From an uncultured Eubacterium sp. (GTDB lineage Bacteria; Bacillota; Clostridia; Lachnospirales; Lachnospiraceae), in contig CAJUFM010000082.1 in the NCBI GenBank assembly GCA_910585745.1, positions 1 to 11,673 of the forward strand: a stretch of DNA of 11,673 nt. The letters are read 5' to 3'. Position 1 is the first letter of the stretch. Every line of letters begins with the position of its first letter. The translations under genes were made by a program, and so were the position numbers. The notes below the pieces were generated by a model. That model saw nothing but the letters and a program-made list of their open reading frames with translations, had not been told where the DNA came from and did no database searches. Below are positions 6,647 through 11,673 of the stretch, piece by piece.

Positions 6647-6874
6647 ATGTTTGAAGAGCTGAAAGAAATAATCTGTAATTATGTGGAGGTAGAGCCGTCG
6701 AATATCCATCCGGATTCCCGGTTTATGGAAGATCTCGGATTCACTTCCTTTGATTTTGTGAGTATGATGGGGGAATTGGAAGAGCAGTATGATATTGAGA
6801 TCGATTCGGCGCAGGCAGGCTCGATCCGGACGGTGCAGGAAGCGGTTGATTATTTATCTACGCTTGTAGAGTGA
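6647..6874 (+). CDS. Free-standing acyl/peptidyl carrier protein
   Basis: A 75-aa acidic carrier protein of the usual ACP length. The phosphopantetheine attachment site is DLGFTSFDFV with Ser34. The common motif is DLGxDSLD, so Asp before Ser is Thr and the following Leu is Phe. The four-helix pattern is recognisable: helix 1 at 2-13, helix 2 from Ser34 to about 48, and a terminal helix near 62-74. The start ATG 6647 follows AAAGGAGG with 6 bases after GGAGG. It sits between the condensation-like enzyme (27-base gap) and the AMP ligase (25-base gap), which makes those two its likely transferase and loading enzyme. No phosphopantetheinyl transferase gene is in the window, so activation must use one encoded elsewhere. 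It could carry a fatty acyl or an aminoacyl group. Confidence 0.92.
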   Translation: MFEELKEIICNYVEVEPSNIHPDSRFMEDLGFTSFDFVSMMGELEEQYDIEIDSAQAGSIRTVQEAVDYLSTLVE

Positions 6875-6899
6875 TTGTTTTAAATGCGGGAGGTGTAAT

Positions 6900-8417
6900 G
6901 TGAAAAATATGATGATCTATTCGACAATTTGGGAAATACTTGATGCTGCAGACAAAAAATATGGTTCAGAAGAAGCAGTCCGTTACCGGGTATCAAAAGA
7001 TGGGATCGAGGCAAAGACCTATGCTCAGTTAAAACAGGACAGTGACCATTTTTCCTGCGTTCTGAGAGAACTGGGAGAGTTGGGAAACCATATTGCCTTG
7101 ACGGGTATGACTTCTTATACGTGGATCACCGCTTTTCTTGGTATAACAGGCAGTAGCTGCGTGGCAGTGCCCCTGGATGTTTCTTTGCCGGCGGAGGAAA
7201 TGTGCGAGCTGATCCACCGGTCCGATGCCACGGTGCTGGTACTGGATGAGATCCGCAGCGATGTGGGCGTCATGGTGCGGGAACGTTGTCCGAAGATCCG
7301 CTATGTTCTCTCCATGCAGAAAGAAAAAGCAGAGGGAGGGATGGAGTCCTTCTGGGAGCTGGTGAATGCCCAGAAGGGAAGTTTGGACTACCGCCCGAAG
7401 CCGGAGGATCTGTGTACCATCATGTTTACATCGGGAACCACAGGAAAGAGTAAAGGCGTTATGCTTACTCAGCGGAACATTGCTGAAAATGCCACTTGTT
7501 TAGATATGAAATTTCCAGAGCGTACGGTTATTTTATCAGTACTTCCGATCCACCATGCATACTGTCTCAGCATGGATATTATAAAAGGAATTTCCCTGGG
7601 AAGTGTGATCTGTATTAATGATTCTCTGATGCACATGGCTAAGAATATGAAGATTTTCCAGCCAGATATGATCCTTATGGTGCCGCTGATGATCGAGACG
7701 CTGGCAAAGAAACTGGAGGCGGCGGAAGGTCTCCCCCCGGAGGCAGTAAGACAGCAGGTGTTTGGAGAAAATTTACATACTATCTGCAGTGGCGGCGCCT
7801 ATCTGAATCCGGATTATATTGATCTGTTTGAAAAGTATGGGATCCGTATCCAGCAGGGCTATGGGATGACGGAGTGTGCTCCGGTGATCAGCACCAATCT
7901 CAGCTGGAACATCCGCAAGGATTCTGTGGGACAGCTTATGCCGAACTGTGAGGCAAAAGTGGTGGAAAATGAATTGTGGATCCGGGGAAGCAGTGTGATG
8001 GCAGGGTATTATAAGATGCCGAAAGAAACCGCGGAGACGTTGGAAGACGGCTGGTTAAAGACTGGGGATCTGGGCTATGTGGATGAGGATGGCTTTGTCT
8101 ATCTCACGGGAAGAAAAAAGAACCTTATCATCACGAAAAATGGGGAAAATGTATCTCCGGAAGAACTGGAAAATAAGATTGGCACTTCCCGTCTGGTGCA
8201 GGAGATCCTTGTCCGGGAATCGGAGGGTGTCATCGAGGCAGAGATCTTCCCGGATCAGGAATATGTGGAAAGAAAACAGATTAATGATGTGGAGAAGGAA
8301 TTGCAGAAGCTCATCGATGAATACAATGCGGGTGCTCCAACCCATAAAAGAATATACCGTCTGAAGATCCGGGATCAGGAATTTGAAAAAACTCCCTCAA
8401 AGAAGATAAAGAGGTAG
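6900..8417 (+). CDS. AMP-forming acyl ligase (ANL superfamily; acyl-CoA/acyl-ACP synthetase-like)
   Basis: Activates a carboxylic acid with ATP as acyl-AMP and passes it to a thiol, here most likely the neighbouring carrier protein. The product is 505 aa with all core motifs: phosphate loop TSGTTGKSKG (177-186), YGMTE (321-325), TGDLG with Asp390 (388-392), hinge-region GRKK (404-407) and the terminal ATP-contacting KTPSKKIKR. Lys502 aligns with the catalytic A10 lysine, although the usual Gly before it is Lys501. Overall character is closer to fatty-acid ligases than to amino-acid adenylation domains, but substrate specificity cannot be read safely. The start is GTG 6900, with GGGAGGT (6888-6894) about 6 bases upstream. 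ATG 6909 is possible but 15 bases away, and ATG 6898 is out of frame and stops at once (TGA). It is the last tightly packed gene of the operon. Confidence 0.9.
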   Translation: MKNMMIYSTIWEILDAADKKYGSEEAVRYRVSKDGIEAKTYAQLKQDSDHFSCVLRELGELGNHIALTGMTSYTWITAFLGITGSSCVAVPLDVSLPAEEMCELIHRSDATVLVLDEIRSDVGVMVRERCPKIRYVLSMQKEKAEGGMESFWELVNAQKGSLDYRPKPEDLCTIMFTSGTTGKSKGVMLTQRNIAENATCLDMKFPERTVILSVLPIHHAYCLSMDIIKGISLGSVICINDSLMHMAKNMKIFQPDMILMVPLMIETLAKKLEAAEGLPPEAVRQQVFGENLHTICSGGAYLNPDYIDLFEKYGIRIQQGYGMTECAPVISTNLSWNIRKDSVGQLMPNCEAKVVENELWIRGSSVMAGYYKMPKETAETLEDGWLKTGDLGYVDEDGFVYLTGRKKNLIITKNGENVSPEELENKIGTSRLVQEILVRESEGVIEAEIFPDQEYVERKQINDVEKELQKLIDEYNAGAPTHKRIYRLKIRDQEFEKTPSKKIKR

Positions 8418-8462
8418 TGACATTTCTCCTAAAATTTGTTAGACTAAGGATAGACAAGGGTG

Positions 8463-8474
8463 CCGTCATGACGG
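8463..8474. repeat. 12-bp perfect palindrome in the gap before the AIM24 gene
   Basis: CCGTCATGACGG is perfectly self-complementary. In RNA it extends by G-U pairs to roughly 8459-8478 (GTGCCGTC... facing ...GACGGTGC). It lies in the 95-base gap between the ligase and AIM24 genes. No T-run follows (AGATAAAAATT), so it is not a normal terminator. It may be an operator, an mRNA-processing or stability hairpin, or chance. Confidence 0.5.
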
Positions 8475-8512
8475 TGCTAGATAAAAATTAATAAACCAAG
8501 GAGGAGAAGTAT

Positions 8513-9265
8513 ATGTATCAGGTAAATATGCCGGACACGAACAACCGCAAGGTGATCGAGCAGAAGGGGAATATTACGATTTATGAGTACGAGCAGGATC
8601 TTAGCACCAATCCGGGAGCTGCAATGCAGGCATATTATTCTTCAAAAATGAATATCCGCAGACGCCAGGTGATGTTTGATCTGGACGGAAAGCATGATGT
8701 GATCGTTCAGGCGGGAGCGATGCAGTGGATGGCTGGAAGCGTGAGTAGTGGAACAAATGTAAAAGGAGTCGGCGATTTTGCTAAGAAACTTGTTAGTTCC
8801 AAGGTGACAAATGAGTCGGCGATCAAGCCAAAATATACAGGTAAGGGAATTCTGATGCTGGAGCCCACTTACAAATATCTGATCATTGAAGATGTGGCTT
8901 CCTGGAACGGAATGGTTATAGATGATGGACTGTTTCTCGCCTGTGACGGAAATACGGAGATTAAGACAGTATCCCGTAAATCATTTTCTTCTGCTATCGC
9001 CGGGGGAGAGGGACTTTTTAATTCCTGCCTGATCGGTAGCGGTTTTGCGGTTCTTGAATGTAACTGCCCAAGGGAAGAGCTGGTGGAAGTAGAACTTCAG
9101 GACGATGAGCTGAAGGTGGATGGCAATTTTGCCATTGCCTGGAGTCAGAGTCTTAAGTTTACGGTAGAGCGCTCTACCAAAACTTTGATCGGTTCTGCGG
9201 CAAGCGGCGAAGGGCTTGTGAATGTGTATCGGGGAACTGGAAAGGTTCTGATGGCGCCACTGTAA
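8513..9265 (+). CDS. AIM24 family protein (TIGR00266/DUF124-type)
   Basis: A 250-aa soluble protein of the AIM24 family, named after a yeast mitochondrial protein. Bacterial members have a beta-rich double-barrel-like fold and no established enzymatic role. Seen are QAGAMQWMAGSV (66-77), an inner glycine-rich GGEGLFNSCLIGSG (164-177) and the C-terminal SGEGLVNVYRGTGKVLMAPL (231-250), which is diagnostic of the family. No signal peptide or membrane segment is evident. The start ATG 8513 has an excellent AAGGAGGAG (8498-8506) 8 bases upstream of it. It follows the ligase by 95 bases, so it may be read as the last gene of that operon or from its own weak promoter; I see no clear promoter in the gap. 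A strong terminator follows 47 bases after its stop. Functional connection to the acyl system is uncertain. Confidence 0.85.
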   Translation: MYQVNMPDTNNRKVIEQKGNITIYEYEQDLSTNPGAAMQAYYSSKMNIRRRQVMFDLDGKHDVIVQAGAMQWMAGSVSSGTNVKGVGDFAKKLVSSKVTNESAIKPKYTGKGILMLEPTYKYLIIEDVASWNGMVIDDGLFLACDGNTEIKTVSRKSFSSAIAGGEGLFNSCLIGSGFAVLECNCPREELVEVELQDDELKVDGNFAIAWSQSLKFTVERSTKTLIGSAASGEGLVNVYRGTGKVLMAPL

Positions 9266-9312
9266 AAGCAGGCGGAAGCAAAATGAAAAATTGAATCGGA
9301 TTTAGATCTTTG

Positions 9313-9356
9313 AGGAACTTCTTTTTATCGTATAGTTGATTAAAAGAGGTTCCTTT
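9313..9356 (+). terminator. Rho-independent terminator after the AIM24 gene
   Basis: A 13-bp stem, AGGAACTTCTTTT (9313-9325) with AAAAGAGGTTCCT (9342-9354), has only one G-U pair and closes a 16-base loop. It is followed by TTAATTTG rather than an unbroken T-run. It lies 47 bases after the AIM24 stop and should end the operon. It would also isolate the downstream surface-protein gene. Confidence 0.8.
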
Positions 9357-9362
9357 AATTTG

Positions 9363-9412
9363 TTGTTGCTGATGTCGATTGACTTGTATAATTTATGAGA
9401 CTGTTATATAAT
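9363..9412 (+). promoter_or_regulatory. Predicted promoter region of the surface-protein gene
   Basis: Two perfect TATAAT hexamers occur, at 9387-9392 and 9407-9412. The first can pair with TTGTTG (9363-9368, 18-base spacer), the second with TTGTAT (9384-9389, 17-base spacer). The better-looking TTGACT (9379-9384) is 22 bases from the second hexamer, too far. Which start is used cannot be decided from sequence. Confidence 0.55.
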
Positions 9413-9441
9413 GCTATTAAAAGGAAAATAGCAGCAAATGC

Positions 9442-9469
9442 CAGACTCAGGTTCACCAGGAACCGTCTG
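9442..9469 (+). promoter_or_regulatory. Leader hairpin upstream of the surface-protein gene
   Basis: CAGAC (9442-9446) pairs with GTCTG (9465-9469), and GGTTC (9450-9454) with GAACC (9460-9464). Together they make a two-part 10-bp stem with a three-base bulge (TCA) and loop ACCAG. No T-run follows. It lies in the long 5' leader and does not match a riboswitch I recognise. Confidence 0.45.
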
Positions 9470-9601
9470 CAGTGTACCAGTTTCCAGCTGGGAATATTAA
9501 TTTTAAAACTGACGGACAGCAACGAGGATCGATATGGGACTTCGTACCACTGGGCTGTCTTAAAGTCTATGTGCTTATATTTATCAGGAGGGGAAAAGAG
9601 T

Positions 9602-11673
9602 ATGAACAAGCAAAGAAAATCCGATTTAAGACGACAGACAGCTTTTCTGCTGATCGCTGCCCTGTTGGCAGGAATCCTGACGATGCCTGGCACACCGCCG
9701 ATACAAGCGGCCGGCTATAGTATCAGTAACCCAAGGATAGACAGCAACGGTGTCACCACCTGGGATTGTATCTGGTTCGGGAACTACTGGCAGGAGGACA
9801 CCAATGGGGATGGCAAAGCCGACAAGAATGATGAAAAAACGCCGATCAAGTGGCGGGTGCTGTCGGTGGAGGGAGATGATGTCTTTCTGCTGGCAGACAA
9901 GAGTCTGGACTGCCAGAAATATAATGATACAGATGCTGATGTTACCTGGGAGACCTGCACGATGCGCAGCTGGCTGAACGGGTATGGGGCGGCTGCAAAT
10001 CAACAGGGAAAAAACTACAGTGGAGACGGTTTTCTAAACAATGCCTTTACGGCATCGGAACGGCAGGCCATAAAAACTACAAAGATAGTAAATAACGATA
10101 ATCCGGAGCGTGGAACATACGGAGGAAATAATACTGCTGACCAGGTGTATCTGCTGTCTATCGAAGAGGCAATGGATCCATCTTATGGGTTTGCCTCTTC
10201 TGTAGACAGTTCAAATACAAGGAAGGCAGTTAACACAGCATATACAGCGCATGGGGGAGAAGTCGGGAGCAGTGGTATGAGCAGTGCCGGAAGTACCGAT
10301 CATTGGTGGCTGCGGTCGCCGGGTTATAGTAGTCGTGTCGCTTCTTACGTGACTAACATTGGATATGTCCTTGACAATGGTATTGATGTCAACGACGATC
10401 GTATCGCTGTCCGCCCGGCTTTGCACCTAAATCTTAAGGCGGAGTCAGAGGACATATCAGCCCCCAGCTGGTCATTTGCCGATACCGTGACCTCAGATGG
10501 AAAAGGAGAAGGGACAGTGCCCCCTCTGTCAACACTAAAGCCAACGATCAAACCGACACCAGCGGGAACGGAAAAACCTGGAATAACCCCTGTTCCCCAG
10601 AAAACCTATGACCTCAGAATAAAGACGAGTGGGAATGGGGCGGTGTCCTTGAACACATCAAACACGGTTATAACCACCGAGGGCAACGCTGTCATAGATA
10701 TGAAAGTAAACAGCGGTGAAGACGTCCTGCTTACCTTCCAGCCGGCAGAGAGCTCCGGGCCTTATATTTTAACCATCGACGGAGAGGTGGGACATGTGGT
10801 GGGAAACACCTACAGGATTCCTGGTATCCAGAGCAGCCATACGGTGGTGGTAACTTTTACAGGATCTCCTCAGCCAACGCCAGTACCAACGCCAACGCTG
10901 GAACCGACAGGAACGCCGATCCCTACCCCCATTCCCACTCTGGAACCACCCGGACCGACGGAAACTCCGGAACCGACAGGAACGCCGATGCCATCAGCGG
11001 TCCCGTCACCTACTGTGTCCCCGGTAGCTTCTGCCACCCCGGAACCAACACAATCCCCGGAGCCGATACCATCTTTGACACCAGCACCCCGAGCTTCTCA
11101 GACGCCCCTTCCGGACAAAGCCCTTTCTGACATCACGGACGGACTGGGCGTCTCCCCGGATACGGCTGTGAAGATCCAGGCGGCGGCAAAAGAACTGGAC
11201 ATTTCCATGGATACGATCCTGGTGACGGAACAGACCATACAGTCCCAGAAGACCGATCAGGACATAAAGGGGGCATATTTTGCCAGGATCCAGGCAAGAG
11301 CCTCCCAGATCACGGAGAGAAACATCAAACTCACCTGGAACCGGGTGAAGGGGGCAGACGGCTACGAGGTGTACGGCAACCGATGCAACACCAAAAAATG
11401 GATCTATGAATACAAATTAAAGAAGAACATAAAGAACGGAAATAAAAAATCCTACATCGACCGGAAATGCAAGAAGGGCACCTATTTCAAATACATCGTC
11501 CGGGCCTACAAGATCATTGATGGGAAGAAAGTGACCATCGCCGCCTCCAAGACGATCCACGTCACCACGAAGGGCGGAAAGAATGGAAATGCCAAATCTG
11601 TAAAGCTGAACAAAAATAAAGTCACCTTAAAGGCAGGTAAGACATGGCGCATCAAGGCAAAAGAGATCAAAGA
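9602..11673 (+). CDS. Secreted modular surface protein with DUF6273-like domain (3'-truncated by window)
   Basis: The frame is open from ATG 9602 to the window edge, 690 codons, without a stop. AGGAGGGG at 9586-9593 is a good ribosome site. In order: signal peptide (basic MNKQRKSDLRRQ, hydrophobic 14-29, cleavage near IQAA 34-37), and a DUF6273-like domain (about 40-280) with PIKWRVL, TWETCTMRSWLN, QVYLLSIEEA, HWWLRSPG (234-241) and VRPALHL (270-276). Inside that domain is an EF-hand/dockerin-like calcium loop, DTNGDGKADKND (66-77). Next come an InlB-B-repeat-like beta domain (about 336-420), a Pro/Thr-rich linker (422-504), a short helical segment (about 506-560), an FN3-like domain (about 572-656, ITERNIKLTWNRVKGADGYEV) and the start of a BIG2/Ig-like domain (SVKLNKNKVTLKAGKTWRIK). 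It is probably exported and wall- or surface-displayed; the anchor would lie beyond the window. The ligand is unknown. A stretch at 10325-10414 has codon use unlike the rest. Confidence 0.87.
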   Translation, partial: MNKQRKSDLRRQTAFLLIAALLAGILTMPGTPPIQAAGYSISNPRIDSNGVTTWDCIWFGNYWQEDTNGDGKADKNDEKTPIKWRVLSVEGDDVFLLADKSLDCQKYNDTDADVTWETCTMRSWLNGYGAAANQQGKNYSGDGFLNNAFTASERQAIKTTKIVNNDNPERGTYGGNNTADQVYLLSIEEAMDPSYGFASSVDSSNTRKAVNTAYTAHGGEVGSSGMSSAGSTDHWWLRSPGYSSRVASYVTNIGYVLDNGIDVNDDRIAVRPALHLNLKAESEDISAPSWSFADTVTSDGKGEGTVPPLSTLKPTIKPTPAGTEKPGITPVPQKTYDLRIKTSGNGAVSLNTSNTVITTEGNAVIDMKVNSGEDVLLTFQPAESSGPYILTIDGEVGHVVGNTYRIPGIQSSHTVVVTFTGSPQPTPVPTPTLEPTGTPIPTPIPTLEPPGPTETPEPTGTPMPSAVPSPTVSPVASATPEPTQSPEPIPSLTPAPRASQTPLPDKALSDITDGLGVSPDTAVKIQAAAKELDISMDTILVTEQTIQSQKTDQDIKGAYFARIQARASQITERNIKLTWNRVKGADGYEVYGNRCNTKKWIYEYKLKKNIKNGNKKSYIDRKCKKGTYFKYIVRAYKIIDGKKVTIAASKTIHVTTKGGKNGNAKSVKLNKNKVTLKAGKTWRIKAKEIK
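10301..10430 (+). other. Candidate DGR-type variable region inside the DUF6273 domain
   Basis: Between HWWLRSPG (10301-10324) and RPALHL lies a 30-codon run (10325-10414) in which 28 codons end in T or C; the exceptions are one GTG and one GGA. A 30-codon stretch shortly upstream (from 10199) has about 15. The run encodes Tyr, Ser, Arg, Val, Ala, Thr, Asn, Ile, Leu, Asp and Gly, but no Lys, Gln, Glu, Met or Trp. This is the outcome expected when AAC/AAT template codons are randomised at the adenines, as in diversity-generating retroelements. The flanks (WWLRSPG, VRPAL) are the conserved frame of the fold. No reverse transcriptase or template repeat is in this window. Known: DGR targets often use C-type-lectin-like folds. 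Inferred: that this is a variable region. Confidence 0.45.
10863..11115 (+). repeat. Pro/Thr-rich repetitive linker in the surface protein
   Basis: Encodes residues about 422-504, dominated by Pro, Thr, Glu and Ser in PTP, EPTGTP and TPEPT units. An identical 20-base unit, GAACCGACAGGAACGCCGAT, occurs at 10901-10920 and 10970-10989 (69 bases, 23 codons apart), a sign of recent unit duplication. It is typical of an extended linker or wall-spanning segment. Confidence 0.8.

Larger units (their letters stand above)
9266..9601. other. Intergenic region and leader of the surface-protein gene
   Basis: 336 bases without a convincing protein gene. Left part: spacer and the operon terminator. Centre: AT-rich promoter elements (9363-9412). 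Right part (about 9413-9585): an untranslated leader of nearly 180 bases with a CAGAC/GGTTC-type hairpin (9442-9469) and a smaller one around TTTCCAGCTGGGAA (9480-9493), ending in the ribosome site AGGAGGGG (9586-9593). An open frame across 9472-9720 has no ribosome site and overlaps the real gene; I do not accept it. Confidence 0.65.

Noticed and set aside
8459..8478. Palindrome before the AIM24 gene as a Rho-independent terminator
   Set aside because: No T-run on either strand immediately after the hairpin.
9379..9412. TTGACT with TATAAT 9407-9412 as a single promoter
   Set aside because: The spacer would be 22 bases, too long for a normal sigma-A promoter; other pairings are listed instead.
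9472..9720. Plus-strand 82-codon open frame before and over the surface-protein start
   Set aside because: No ribosome site; it overlaps the signal-peptide region of the better gene in another frame, and the translation is not protein-like.
10345..10551. Minus-strand open frames opposite the DUF6273 variable-looking stretch
   Set aside because: Shadows of the plus-strand gene; the wobble-position bias on the plus strand lowers stop codons in other frames.
9602..11673. A DGR reverse transcriptase, accessory gene or template repeat within the window
   Set aside because: No reverse-transcriptase motif (YxDD) in any gene here, and no second copy of the WWLRSPG-coding stretch was seen; they would have to lie beyond 11673 or elsewhere.

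Overview
The window looks like chromosomal DNA of a low-to-mid-GC anaerobic Firmicute (class Clostridia). A gut Lachnospiraceae-type bacterium is the best guess. This rests on AGGAGG-type ribosome sites, the hisZ-hisG-hisD order with a separate HisZ and short-form HisG, and a secreted DUF6273/Pro-Thr linker/FN3/Ig-like surface protein. No rRNA, tRNA, CRISPR array or transposase was seen.

Left part (1-2997): the end of a histidine biosynthesis operon, with 5'-truncated hisZ, complete short-form hisG and complete hisD. It ends in a strong hairpin-plus-T terminator that lies inside the 3' coding end of a convergent TetR-family gene. No hisB, hisH, hisA or hisF follows, so the pathway is split here.

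Middle (2948-9356): the TetR gene reads leftward. A 355-base intergenic region separates it from a rightward operon. This region holds the tetR promoter, a possible small terminated transcript, and an operon promoter flanked by two identical 23-bp operator-like repeats 44 bp apart. The operon encodes an SCP2-like lipid carrier, a membrane-anchored alpha/beta hydrolase, a free-standing condensation-type (HxxxD) acyltransferase, a free-standing acyl carrier protein and an AMP-forming acyl ligase. After 95 bases an AIM24-family protein follows, then a 13-bp-stem terminator. The ligase, carrier and transferase together form a minimal carrier-protein acylation system (activate, load, transfer). The SCP2 protein and hydrolase suggest a lipidic substrate or product. 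The product cannot be read from the sequence.

Right part (9357-11673): AT-rich promoter elements, a leader of roughly 180 bases with a hairpin, and a long open gene that runs off the window (690 codons visible, no stop). It encodes a secreted modular protein: signal peptide, DUF6273-like domain with an EF-hand-like loop, an InlB-B-repeat-like beta domain, a Pro/Thr linker, an FN3-like domain and the start of an Ig-like domain. Within the DUF6273 domain, between WWLRSPG and VRPAL, 28 of 30 consecutive codons end in T or C and no Lys, Gln, Glu, Met or Trp occurs. This is what a diversity-generating retroelement (DGR) variable region built on AAY template codons would look like. No reverse transcriptase or template repeat is inside the window, so this remains a hypothesis.
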